NCBI RefSeq assembly: GCF_030272615.1
Contig: NC_081414.1
Coordinates: 50,995,136-51,059,135, forward strand
Source of the DNA: Cryptomeria japonica
Taxonomy: Eukaryota; Streptophyta; Pinopsida; Cupressales; Cupressaceae
Direction of reading: 5' to 3'
DNA: 64,000 nucleotides
A program made the position numbers and the translations under genes. Every line of letters begins with the position of its first letter. Position 1 is the stretch's first letter. Shown here piece after piece: positions 48,739 to 59,964 of this stretch. The notes beneath the pieces are model-generated. The model had not been told where the DNA came from. It did not search any database and saw nothing but the letters and a program-made list of their open reading frames with translations.

Positions 48739-49381
48739 TCAGTCCCGCATTCGCTTCTTTTGCTTGGGCGAGGGGATGTAGTATTCATCGTCATCGGATT
48801 CCTCAGGAACCTTTGGTACTTCGTACCAATAACCAGTGTCATCTGCAACTCCCGCCTCACCTGCACCTCCTGACGTTTCCTCACCTGCACCACCCGACGT
48901 TCCTTCATCTGCCTTCTTCCTCTCAATGAGCCACATCTCCAGCATTGTCCATTCGAGTGTGGTTTCGACAGACCTTGCCTTGCGGTCCGCCCCCACTTCC
49001 CATCGAATGAAGAGGAAAATTCTAGGAACCCCACGACCCGGTTCTCGCTTAGGCACTTCAAACCCTAGCCCTGGAATAGCCGTTAGGACAAGTTCATCGA
49101 GATTGAGCAACCATTCATCATCCACAATTTCTTTCAACAACCATTTAACTTTCTCTAAACTTTTCCCAATCTGCCAAGCCCAAGCCGCCACCATGGCCAC
49201 GATGTCCGCATTTGTTCGGTAGCGGTGATCCGTGTTCATGAAACACTCACCCAGAAATAATTTCAAGTATCAAAGAACTCTATCATCCCCGAACTTGAAT
49301 ATGACCTTCAACCTTTTATCGGTGATCTTGCCCCTAAAGGCCAAGTGTTGTTTCGTTGTGTGAAGGGTGAAGTTGGCTTCC
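48739..49381 (-). pseudogene. Unrecognised protein gene with one nonsense codon
   Basis: One minus-strand frame of about 213 codons runs from ATG at 49379-49381 to a stop at 48739-48741. It is interrupted only by a TGA at about 49270 (CGA to TGA would explain it). The product is helical and Trp-rich in the first two thirds. It then has a direct repeat (Thr-Ser-Gly-Gly-Ala-Gly-Glu twice), an acidic Glu-Ser-Asp-Asp-Asp-Glu stretch and a basic tail Pro-Lys-Gln-Lys-Lys-Arg that could be a nuclear localisation signal. I know no family for it. It could be an accessory ORF of a DNA transposon, since a pogo-like transposase lies 3.5 kb away, but that is only proximity. Confidence 0.5.
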
Positions 49382-49585
49382 ATGTCTTCTGCAAACACTA
49401 CACACGTTGGGTGCACAGATGAAGAAACCTTCTGGATTTATGCAGGGAATGTTTTTTTAACTAACTAAAACTATATCCCACCAACACATTAAATAGCAAC
49501 TTCACTGCTTTTTTAATGATTGCCTCCAAATTTATTCTCTCCCTCCGTCTTGTTTCATTTATTGAGCAATTAATAATTGTGTCCC

Positions 49586-49727
49586 TTCGCAATTGCCATG
49601 CGTATACAATTAATGCATGCACAATTGTATAGGAGGTGGCCGCCACCTTTCACCCTTTCGCAATTGCAATGCGTATACAATTAATGCATGCACAATTGTA
49701 TATGAGGTGGCTGCTAGCTTTCACCCT
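49586..49727. repeat. Tandem duplication, 71-bp unit
   Basis: Two copies of a unit beginning TTCGCAATTGC and containing CGTATACAATTAATGCATGC. A GGGGTCCACATATATATG repeat follows at 49781 and 49818. Confidence 0.85.
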
Positions 49728-49864
49728 TCTCCATGTATACAACTAAGTTGGCTCCCTCCTATGAACAGATGGGGTCCACATATATATGGGTTGTATATGT
49801 ATGAATACCTTTCTATGGGGTCCACATATATATGAGCTCCAATTATGTATTAATACCTTTAAGA

Positions 49865-49990
49865 ACACACACACACATATTTTTATATATATACTCATGC
49901 GCGCACACACACACACACAAATGTGTGTGTGTGTGTGTGAGAGAGAGAGAGTGTGAGAGAGAGAGAGAGTGAGAGATTGAGAGAGATTGT
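49865..49990. repeat. Compound AC / TG / GA microsatellite
   Basis: (AC)n, then a short AT-rich gap, (AC)n followed by (TG)n, which could pair as a hairpin, then (GA)n. Non-coding. Confidence 0.95.
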
Positions 49991-50060
49991 ATATAAAGTC
50001 AGATATATATGCATACATTTATATATTGAAATATATTTGCGTATATATGTGTCTGTGAGT

Positions 50061-50065
50061 ATATG
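50061..50065. repeat. Target site duplication, left copy
   Basis: ATATG, repeated at 51410-51414 on the other side of the solo LTR. Confidence 0.65.
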
Positions 50066-51409
50066 TGTTGGCATTTGAATGAAGATTGCATTAATGATAT
50101 GTTATGTTGTCATTGATGTCAATTAAACTGGTAATGATATTGTTGATATATTGTTACTGTAACCGGTAAGAAGAATTTGTGGAGTGAACCAGTAACCGGT
50201 GTAAACCTTATCTATTGTTGTAACAAGTAAACCCTACCTGTTGTTTTTGATAAACCCTAACCAATTAAGTTTGGTGAATTGGTTATATTGGTTTATGATC
50301 TGATGATGAGCGGTAATGATGATGACACACATGATTATTGTATGAAGACAATTCCAAGAGATTTTGGCAAGTTGTAATGGTTTTTGTTTAGGGAATGAGC
50401 AAATGTATTGTATCTAATGCAAAGCGTGTGATGAGTTACTAAGTTCAATGAAGCGGTGATCAAGGAGTGATCAAGGTTTTCTTGATTGATGTGCAGAGAT
50501 TGCTATGTAATCCAACGATCATACTTGAACCGAATTTGTTTGTAATCTTGATGAGAGTTAGGTTTTTGTTGTGTTACCGACCTGATTGATTTGTATCTAA
50601 GGTCGATGAAGTTGTTTAGTTTTATAGAGTTGGCAAAGAGATAGACATAGTTCAGTTGAGTGTGTGGTTGCCGACTAGATGATGTATCTGCAGTTTGAGT
50701 AAAGGCATATAGGAGCATGAAATGGATTTGATCAAGAAAGTGTAGTGCTATTCAGATAGATCAACAAACTCCTGTTGTTTTCTAACAATTACAACAAAAT
50801 TGAAATCCCCTAACCGGGTAAGCTCTAACAAGCTTGGTGTTATTCAAATCCTCTAACAAGGTGGTCCATTAGATTGGATTTTCAAATCCTCTACCGAGGT
50901 TACTCCTTACAGGGTATTGCTTCTAACAAGGCATTTGTAGTCAATCCCTTAACCGGGTGATTCCTAACAGGATCAGTTCTTAACAAGACTTTTTGTAAAG
51001 CTTTAACATGCTAGGCTCCTAATAGGGCAAACTTCAGAAGAATTCAGATAGTTATCTTGTGAGTCTCATCTCACCGTGGCTTTTACCTCTTTGGGTTTCC
51101 ACGTCAAAAATATTTGTGTCAAGTGGTGAATGTTTTTGTGGTTATGTTTTCATGGTTGATTTACTTAACTACTTAACTATTTTTGATAAGTCATGATAAC
51201 CAGAAGCATTGAGATATGAAGAAGTTGTTTACTGTTAATTTGTTGTAACAGACAATCAGTTTATCTTATGAGTTTTTATCTTGACAGAGTTATTATTCTA
51301 AGTTTACTTTGAGAGATTGATTGGTGAAGTTTATTATGAATTATTCTTTCTATTGATTCACCCCCCTCTCAATAGTTGACCGGATACTTATTCTTTCATC
51401 ATACCATCA
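50066..51409 (+). mobile_element. Solo LTR, SIRE/Maximus-like copia
   Basis: 1,344 bp beginning TGTTGGCATTTG and ending ACCATCA, bracketed by exact ATATG repeats. Inside are repeated CTAACCGGGT / CTAACAAGG / CCTAACAGG phrases, and near the end TTGATTCACCCCCCTCTCAA, both typical of LTRs of SIRE-type copia elements. No primer site or coding sequence follows, so only the LTR remains. The flank is AT/TG-rich, so a chance ATATG match is possible. Confidence 0.7.
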
Positions 51410-51414
51410 ATATG

Positions 51415-51859
51415 TGTGTGTGATTATTTACGTATATGTGTGTGTGTGTGATTGTGCATGCATCACTATTCATACATATATATGTCTGTCAATCTATAGA
51501 ATGACATATGATTTACTGTGCAATTGCAGACCAATTCAATGTTTGCATTCACAAACATGTATGTAAGTGTTTAGCAATTCCATACCAATCTAATCTTTGA
51601 ATTCAAAGAACATGTAGAAATGCATACCAATTACTCTACATGTATGTATATACATATGATAATGTGCATGTATGTATATACAGATTAAAGTAATGTTTTG
51701 AGGTCACATGCAAAGTTTGTAATATATGGCACGATGCAAATTGGCAATGATACATTCCAGACAACGCACATGGATACAACAGAGCGTGGAAATGTCAAAC
51801 ATAGATCAACGCTATCAAATTGTAAAAAATTAGCAATATGAGAGGAAAAACTATCTCAA
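51415..51859. other. No gene recognised
   Basis: TG/AT-rich sequence with short microsatellites. Confidence 0.4.
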
Positions 51860-52440
51860 GGTCCACGAGATTCTAACAAGTGAAGGTCTTGTCAAAACCC
51901 TATCTCCAGATGATGCTGATTATGAAACCCTGAACTATCTTTGTGAAACTTTCCCCACCTCACACTTTGTTATTCCACCCACATAATGGCCTGTTAACAT
52001 CCCATATCCCCAAATCCGAGCACAACAAGAGTGGTTAGCCAGGCATGGTCATCATGTTGACCAATTCTTTCTCTATCCATACCCTTGTGATGACTTGTCT
52101 TCCCCACAAGATCTTGTTTCTTTTTAAAATTATTCAAACTCAGCCTCCAATCGTGGTGAACCAACTATATCAATAGATTTTTCTTAGAAAACTATGATCC
52201 TTAGATTCGAGAATGCTCTCAAAACCTGTCCTTGCAACGCCTGCTTCATACAGTAGTGGACGAACATATCCCATCATGGATTTTTACCAAAATATACATC
52301 CAACCTAATTGTAAGCCAAGCACCCCTTCCCGTCTATACAGTCAAGTAATTCTTTGGAAAGAACACAGTCTAGCTACACCGCCACATCTAGAAGACCCAA
52401 AAGGTTTCGACCATGAATCCATACCAGAATAGGTGTCTAA
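51860..52440 (+). pseudogene. Decayed coding stretch upstream of the transposase gene
   Basis: A single plus-strand frame from about 51863 has only about six stops in 540 bp and codes for plausible protein sequence (for example Leu-Ser-Pro-Asp-Asp-Ala-Asp-Tyr-Glu-Thr-Leu and Gln-Gln-Glu-Trp-Leu-Ala-Arg-His-Gly-His-His). I recognise no domain. It lies just upstream of, and in the same orientation as, the transposase and may be its first exon or an accessory protein. Confidence 0.4.
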
Positions 52441-52710
52441 TACAAAAAAACAAAAAAACAAGTGTCCAATACACAAAACAATCAAACAATTGCTGAAATT
52501 TTGAGTTTCGTAAAAGGGAACCATAGTCCTACTATTCAAGCTTTGCTGACTTGTTGCATCTTGTTGTCATTCAATCTGTAATTGCACATTCATTCCATAT
52601 CAAGCATCAATGTTGGCACTGATCAACACTCATCGATTTATAAATTGACATGGTTAGTTGGTTTGATCTCAGAGTATTCAGATTCAAAAGAGTATAGCTG
52701 ATATTAATAG

Positions 52711-55210
52711 TTGTTTCCATGGCTAACATTCATGTTCATGTTGTTATGTGTAGACAAGGTGCCTCCTCGTGCTTCAAAGAGATCAACATGCACAAGGGTG
52801 CATTCACAAAAAAGGGGTGTCACTTTCAATGTTGAAGAAGAAGCCCCGCCTCTTGTTCAGACCCAGGTAGACCCTATACCCCCAACAACAGGCGATCCAA
52901 ATGAACATCCTATCCCGACCACGGTGGATAAACCTAGTCCACCTTCAACTACAAGAAAAGTAACAATGCAACAAAAGTTGTGGCCGGCAACAGATATGGA
53001 AGGTGCACTCCAAGATGCTGAGGACAATGACATGTCCATACGGGGTGCATCAAGGAAGTGGGGCATCCCAACTGCAACACTGTCAAAATGGTTGGGTGGT
53101 CTGACCACCACGTCCAAGAAAGGTCCACCAACCATCCTCACGTATCAAGAAGAAGAGGAGATTGTGCAGTGGTGCCAAGAGATGGCTGGCTGTGGTCATG
53201 GTCTTGAAATCATAAACCCGAAGACAATTGTTTTTCAGATTTGTGAGGGTAGACCAACCCCTTTCAAGGATGGCATGCTTGGCAACTCATGGTGGTTTGG
53301 ATTCAAGGCCAAACATTGTGAACTCAGCTTGCGGATGACCGAAGGCCTCGACAAAGACCGGGAACTATGTCTTAGACTAGCAGTTATTTTTGCTTTTTAC
53401 GAGACATTGTCAAAAACATATGCTGCTAATCCATATGGTCATGCTCGCATTTGGAACGGTGATGAAATGAGAGTTATGATCAATAGAAATGGGGCAATGA
53501 GGGTGCTTGTGAGGAAAGGAAGCCGAAACATGTCTTATATACTTCCGAAGAGCCTTGAGTGGATCACAATTCTTTGTTGTGTTAATGCTTCTGGACAAAG
53601 CATTCCAGGGTTCTACTTGTTCAAAGGCAAGAGGTAGTTACAAAATTACATAGCTAAATGCGAACCTGGTGCTTGCATGGCAGCCCAACAACATGCGTGG
53701 ATGACCAAGGAACTATTCATGAGTTGGTTTCACCACTTCAAGCGCTTCGTCCCTAAGGGTGTATCACTAATGAACATGTGCTTGTTGATATTCAATGACC
53801 ACGACAACTATGTTGCATTGTCAACCATCCAAGAGGCAAGGATGTTGGGCATAGACATGTTGACATTGCTAGCTCACACATCTCACAAATTGTAGCCTCT
53901 CAATGTAAGTGTATTCTCTGCATTCAAAACATACTTCAAATCGGAAAGAGCCGCATGGATAGCAAGGTTCCCCAATCTAGAAATCAAGAGGGCTGAATTG
54001 ACAGAATTGAGCAGCAAGTATTTGGCCAAGGCATTCACTGTTTCAAACATTGTTGTGGGATTCAAAAGGACGGGGATATGATCCCTCAATCCCGATGCCC
54101 TCACCCAAGGCATGCAACTCAACACCACATTCCACATTAATGATGGGGAAGATGCATCTGCAGTGCAAAACTTGCTCAGCCTTTCGGGAGTCCATGTCTC
54201 CCCAGAAGTGGTTGCGGAAAACATTGCAACCATTCGTCAAATGGATTCAACTGCACAAGTTGACATGGAACATGCAACCACCAGCATTGATGAAGCTACA
54301 GTTGACACTTTAGACGAGAGTCTTGGCCTTCCATCTGATCGAATTGCACCATCCTGGGTGGTGGAAGGGGCGACAAATATCAGTGTTGAGTTGGAAGGCG
54401 AAGACAAACGGGGGACATCTAGCTTGCCTTCATCACCATAAGGTGTCATTTCGGAAATGGTGCATTACTATGCAGATTGTGGTGACTTTGACAGTGGAAA
54501 TGATGTAGGTTTGACGCAAGAAGCAACATAAGATTGTAATGTGGAAGAGGAGAGCTTGATGTCACCAGTAAGTGAAACGCCTCAATCACAACAACAAAAT
54601 ACACTTTCACGATTCTTAAAGCTGCTCGTTCACATTGTGAACCAGAGAAGAAGTGGTAGGGGGGATTCAACTGGCATCTGTTTGGCGCGGGAAGGGCGGT
54701 TGATAGCTTCTGATGAGTTCATCAAGGGTGTCAAGTTTGCAAAGACGAGGAGTAGAGAAATAGAGGAGGGGAAACAAAGAAAGAGAGAGCAGATAAAAGG
54801 AAAGAAGGCAACAAGTTTGTTGGCCAAAGAAACTAATGCACTGTTAAGAAAGGAGAAGGCGATCTTGCGGAAAGAAAAGGAAAGGCTGAAGGAATTAGAG
54901 AAGAAGGAAAAGGTTGAAAAACTGCAGCGAGATAATGCAAGGAAGGAACATGAGGCTGAGGAAAGGGCAATCTTAGAGAAGGTCCATGAGTTGGCAAGAA
55001 AGAAGTTGCTGAACAGTGAGTCTAGTTCGTCCATGCCTTTGCCCGACCGACACCCTATTATGTAGGATCTAATTAACACAATGTTGCCCAACTTTCCAAC
55101 AGGCATGAATTCTTCACCTACTTCCCCATCGCCTACTTTTCCTAGTACTTTGAAATATATTGCAGGGGTGCCACCATATGGTGCCAGCTCCGGATATTGC
55201 AGCCCAATGC
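52711..55210 (+). pseudogene. pogo/Tigger-like transposase (psq HTH plus DDE_1 domain)
   Basis: One frame covers about 830 codons with no shift, interrupted by TAG at 53635-53637 and 53893-53895, by TGA, TAA and TAA further on, and by TAG at 55063-55065. N-terminal part: a psq-type helix-turn-helix (Ala-Ser-Arg-Lys-Trp-Gly-Ile-Pro...Leu-Ser-Lys-Trp) near 53040-53095. Then the DDE_1 core: Trp-Asn-Gly-Asp-Glu (53452), Phe-Asn-Asp-His-Asp-Asn (53790), Ala-His-Thr-Ser-His-Lys-Leu and Pro-Leu-Asn-Val-Ser-Val-Phe (53870-53920). In the family the last block normally has Asp where this has Asn. The C-terminal 170 residues are a basic Lys/Glu-rich coiled coil. The end is cut by the copia-2 LTR at 55211. 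The start is uncertain, as an upstream exon is possible. Confidence 0.82.
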
Positions 55211-55576
55211 TGTTAAAGTAATCGGGTCTTTACTTGATTAATTAAACAACATTTGTTTAATTCTTTAAATTCCCTATTATCTCTTTTTACACTTAAGCTA
55301 ACATTAGGTGCATAATAGTTAATTCTTTTATTAATTATTATGTGCAAGCCTAGGTTTTCCCTTTTTAGGGTTTCTTGACCTATTAGAGGTTAATTTTTTT
55401 TTCCTTGTGTCATTATCACATTACACATTTTGTGAATATTGAGCTCTCATCTTTTTGAGCATATTTTCTATGTATTGTATTTTCTATTATTTGCTTCCTT
55501 GCCTCTCCTTGTAACGGGTTATTCAGCTTGCAGAGATCTTTAGGCTCCTGTGGTGTTGTATTTCTCAACTCTCACA
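55211..55576 (+). repeat. 5' LTR of copia-2
   Basis: Begins TGTTAAAG inside transposase coding sequence and ends CTCTCACA directly before a primer binding site; 366 bp. No 3' LTR is present in the window. Confidence 0.78.
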
Positions 55577-55588
55577 TGGTATCAGAGC
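55577..55588 (+). other. Primer binding site of copia-2
   Basis: TGGTATCAGAGC, full match to the initiator methionine tRNA complement, with no spacer after the LTR. Confidence 0.92.
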
Positions 55589-56802
55589 TTCAGATCTGCA
55601 ACTATTTGTTCTCATTTTGAGAATTTTTGCATTGGAAGCAGATCTGGGGTTTTAGGAAGTTTTTTTTTTATGCACTTAGGGATAGGCTTTTTTTTTCTGA
55701 GCACTTTGGGCCTAAACGGACCTCGCCATCGTGCTCAGAAGGCCCAAAAAACCCCTATAGTCATATAAAACTTGCCTAGTTTTGACTTTTAAGCATCTGG
55801 GGGTAATTTTTCTTCAGTACTAGGCCATACGACCTTGACACGCAGTTTGAGAAAAAAATTCAGAAAAAAAGTTTTGCCTTTTTACGGCATGCAGGCCGAT
55901 TTTTTGAAAATTTAAAAAAAAAAAAATCAAAAATCAAAACTTATTGAAAAGGTGAAAAAAGTTTTTTGAAAATCACAAATTTTTTTTTACAGTTGGGGTT
56001 TCGGAGGGTACCCCGTATCCCCTGATAGTCCGGCCGACCGAACCTATCAGCACGGGCCCCTGCCGACCCCTACCGCCACCGATGCCCACCGCCACTAGCC
56101 GTTGCTCCGTTGCAGCATTCTCCCCTCACACCCACCACCATCGCTCAGCGGTCGCTCCCTCTCCGCCATTCCGCTGCTCCTCCCCGGAGCGCCACCGGAG
56201 CGCCACCATTGCCAGGGTCTGCCATGAGACCTCCACCCTCTTGTCTCTTTAAGGGGGGGGTTCGTTTTTTGGCCATATCTTGAGCATACAGAGTCATTTT
56301 TTCAAAAACGAATAGGCGTCAGAAAGCTAGTTCCGAGCCAGACTTTGTGGTGTTGAAATTTTTGCTCAATTTTGCTGTTTGACTGTACTTTTTTTCAGTA
56401 AAAGTCAGGTCTCTTTTCTGCACTTCCGGGGCCGTAGAATGGGCAAACAGACTCCATTTTTCAAAAACAAATAGGCGTTGGAAAGATCTCAACATTCTCT
56501 ATTCAAATATGTGATCTTGTTTCTTATAATTTTCATCAGGTACATGAGATTTCAGTTTGAAGTTTTTTTTGCTTATGCACTATTTCCTTCTCATCAGTAT
56601 GTACTAGGGTTTGGGTTTATCTATTGTGGGGGGGGTGTTTTTTTCTCGCTTTCTGTCATTTATATCAAAAATATAGAACACCAAAAATCTCAAAACAGAC
56701 AAACCCTTCTGCATCTTCTGTCCATTCTGAAAGATCATATAATTAAAAAAACCAACAAGCAGGTGCAGGTGCAGAGTTTTCATAACAAATCCTTCAGTTG
56801 GG
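55589..56802 (+). other. 5' leader of copia-2
   Basis: 1.2 kb. It contains a GC-rich block at about 56000-56225 (CCGCCAC, CCGCTCAGCGG-like phrases) comparable to that in the copia-1 leader read on its own sense strand. Two similar TTTTTCAAAAACGAATAGGCGT phrases (56299 and 56459) and several homopolymer tracts follow. No coding sequence supported. Confidence 0.6.
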
Positions 56803-59564
56803 TTGTTGAAATCACACAACTATCACACTTGGAAGCCCCGCATCACGCGGCTTCTCCGGGCACGAGGGTTGTGGTCTTGTTTGGATGAGATTCAACCTCT
56901 ATTACAACATCCTTATGAGCTTCTTCAACACAGAAACAAGATGGATGAGGCCATGGGTTTTCTCTCTTTGTATGTCTCTGACAATCTTCTATTTCACCTT
57001 GATGAGTTGCTCACTCCTCGCTCTATGTGGTTGAAGTTTGAGTCTCTCTTCGGGAGGGTTAATGAGATTCAAGCATTACAGATTGAGGCATAGTTGGTTT
57101 CCTTGTCACCTGATTCCTTTCCCACCATTGAGGATTTTTTGAACAAGTTCAAGACTACCAGATCTGTTCTTCAAGGATGTGGCAAGATCAAGACAGACAC
57201 AGAGTGCATTCACTTGATTCTTTCGAAGCTTCGGGGTCATTTTCAGTTTTTTGCCTTTGCTTTCTACTCCACCATGGATGGTTTGGGTGCTCATTTCACC
57301 ATGCCTACCTTTGATGTCTTTTGTGAGCATTTTTCTCGTGAGCAGTCTCATCTTTCTCAGCTGGACATGCTCTCAGGGTCCAAGAACAAAGCATCGGTTG
57401 CTTAGTCCTCTAAGGAGAAGAAAAAGCATAAACCAAAGCCAAAGAAGAATTCTGTAGGCAGTGAGCATTCCTCCAAGCCACCTCCTAAGTCTGATTCTAA
57501 ACCACCATTTCCTTTGAAACATGAGAAATCTTCATAGTCTGGTGAGTCTTCCTCCAAGACTAAGAAGAAATCAGGAGACACTTGCAATTTTTGTGGCAAG
57601 GAAGGACATCCAATTTCCAGATGTTGGAAACACTTAGAGGCTTTAGAGGAAGCCATGAAACAACATCACATCTCCTCACCTCAGGCGTCTTCTCCTTCCA
57701 CAGGGAAAGGTCACGCTCTCACTGCTCGAGCTTCGACCTATGGGTCCACTTGGATATTAGATTCTGGTGCTTCTCACCATATGACTCACACTCAACAGTT
57801 GGTTACTTCTCTTGCCTCTTGTGGTACTTCACAGATTGCAGTGGGTGACTCAGTTCAACTTTCAGTCTTGGGTTCAGGTTCGATCTCTTTGGATGGGGGT
57901 ACTCTGCAGGATGTTCTGGTTGTCCTTGACATCTCGACGAACCTCCTATTCATTTATTAGATTTGCCATTTTGGTTTTGGTAAGACAGTTGATTTCTCAC
58001 CACATGATGTGGTTATTCGGGACCTCCATGACTCTGGTTTGGTTGTGGCTACTGGGAGTGTTGATACTGCATCTCGTCTGTACAGATTTGATAGATTTGA
58101 GCCCTCTGCGGGTGCAGGTTCATCTCTTATAGCACATGCAGATTCAATGAGTAAGCTTTGGCATGAACGCTTAGGCCATGCCAATTACAGATATCTTCAA
58201 CAGATAAGTACACAGGCACTTGTTCTTGGGCTCCCACAATTTTCCTGCACTGATGGTGTTTGTCATGGTTGTGTGTTTGACAAGCATCACAGAGATCCCT
58301 TTTCGAAGGGAAGAGCCCCTCATGCTTTGGCACCCTTGAAGTTGATTCACAGTGATCTCATGTCATTTCCCACTCCTTTTTCTGGGGCCAAGTATGTACT
58401 CACTTTTATTGATGACTTCTCCAGACGCACATGGGTGTACTTTCTTAAGTACAAGTCTGATGTCTTTGATTCATTTCGAATCTTCAAGACATTTGTAGAG
58501 AAGCAGTCTGGTTGTTCTATTCGACGGATAGGTACAGATAAGGGGGGGGGGTATGTGAATCAGGCTTTCAGAGATTTTTGCACTGAGCATGGTTTGCAGC
58601 ATTAGTTTATTGTTCCCTACACCCCTCAGCAGAATGGTGTCGTTGAGCGCAAGAACAAAACTTTACGGGAGATGGCGAATTGTATGATTTAGTCCAGGTC
58701 CATGGATTTGTCTTTTTGGGCTAAGGCAGTCAATTGAGCCAACTATATTTAGAATCAGATGCCTCACAAGGCAATTTGACATATGACTCCTGAGGAGGCT
58801 TGGTCTCATGACAAGCCTGATGTTTCTTTTTTTCGAGTATCTAGCAGTGAGGCATGGGCTTTTATTCCTAATGCTCATAGGAAAGTAATGGAGCGGAAGA
58901 GCTGACCCCTCATTTTTGTTGGCTACTGTGAGGATGTTAAGGCTTGCAGGTTGTTTGACCCTGATTCCAGTGAGGTCCTGTTTCGATGGGATGTTCAGTT
59001 TGATGAGCTCCTTCCCACAGTGGATACCCTGACTCCAGTGTCTTCTCCTCTACCTACTCCTCCCACTGCATCTCTTCAAGATTATTTTGAAGATGATTCT
59101 GATGATGGTGCTGATGATCCACCATCCCCATCTCCACTTGCTCCACCTTAGATGCCCAAGTGGGCTTGCTTTATTGTTGAGGCGGCAGGCTCTATGGCCG
59201 GTGATCCTTTGGATACTCGTCGCATTCGTTCTCATACTGTGGGTTCTAGTCTTTTGGTTCATGCCATTTCAAATGATCCTCATAAGTTTTTAGAGGCTAC
59301 AAGACACCCTGAGTGGGATTGTTTTATGGAGGAGGAGTATTCTTCTTTGATGAGGAATCATACTTGGGATCTCTGTCCTCTTCCTAAGGGCAGAAATATG
59401 GTTTGGTGTTGCTGGTTGTATCGCACTAAGTATGTTGTTGATGGTTCGATTGATAAGTACAAAGCATGTCTTGTTGCGAAGGGTTTTTTCGCAAGTTGAG
59501 GGTATTGATTACTCTGAGACATTTGCCCCTGTCGCCAAGACGAACTCTATTTGCTTTGTACTAT
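56803..59564 (+). pseudogene. Ty1/copia gag-pol, 3'-truncated (copia-2)
   Basis: A single frame runs from gag to reverse transcriptase. Gag begins His-Asn-Tyr-His-Thr-Trp-Lys. The knuckle CX2CX4HX4C is perfect at 57583-57624. The protease keeps Trp-Ile-Leu-Asp-Ser-Gly-Ala-Ser-His-His (about 57750). The pre-integrase zinc region is at 58150-58270, and the integrase core has Ile-His-Ser-Asp-Leu, a third-block Thr-Asp-Lys-Gly (normally Asn-Gly) and Gln-Gln-Asn-Gly-Val-Val-Glu. RT starts at about 59320; a one-base gain in a T-run at about 59488 shifts the frame, and the sequence stops at about 59564, before YVDD. In-frame stops: eight TAG, three TGA, no TAA. Close relative of copia-1. Confidence 0.88.
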
Positions 59565-59895
59565 CACTAGTACATTTGGGTCAAGATTTCGACGACCAAT
59601 TGTCGAAATTCTGACCACATTTCGTCGCACTACCGACAAAAAAGGCCGTCGAAAACTTTGTGTCGGAAGTTCTGACTATCCTTGTGGTCGTCGCAATTTC
59701 GACATCACCTCCAACCTTTCCGACGACCACCATGGATGCTCATTCCGTGAAAGAATACCGTCGCCATCTCAGGCTGTCGTTGGAATTCCGACTCCAAAGT
59801 ATAAAATTCTGATAGAGGAGTGCCGTCGGATGCACAACATCCTTGTCAGGCGTTTCATTAGTTGTCGTCGGAATTCTGACGACGAGAGATGATCT
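59565..59895. mobile_element. CACTA-like terminal and subterminal region
   Basis: Starts CACTAGTACATTTGGGTCA exactly where the copia-2 reading frame is lost, then holds dense, mixed-orientation copies of TTCGACGAC, GTCGGAATTC and CCGTCGG. CACTA (En/Spm) elements begin CACTA and carry such short subterminal repeats. No matching right terminus (ending TAGTG) is seen in the window, so either it lies beyond 64,000 or it has been lost. An alternative is that copia-2 RT sequence continues to about 59,580 and CACTA is coincidental. Confidence 0.5.
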
Positions 59896-59964
59896 GGGTC
59901 AAACGGCTTTGCCGTCGGTGCATGAAAGCATTGAACGAATTCTATTTTTTAAAATTATAGCATG
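59896..59964. repeat. Inverted repeat, left arm
   Basis: About 69 bp that matches the reverse complement of 60995-61060 with few differences. Contains ACGGCTTTGCCGT, itself palindromic, and GTCGGTGCATGAAAGCATTG. Such TTTGCCGTC phrases are common in CACTA subterminal regions. Confidence 0.9.

Noticed and set aside
49865-49990. A regulatory hairpin from the AC/TG run
   Set aside because: It is a compound microsatellite; pairing of AC with TG follows from composition.
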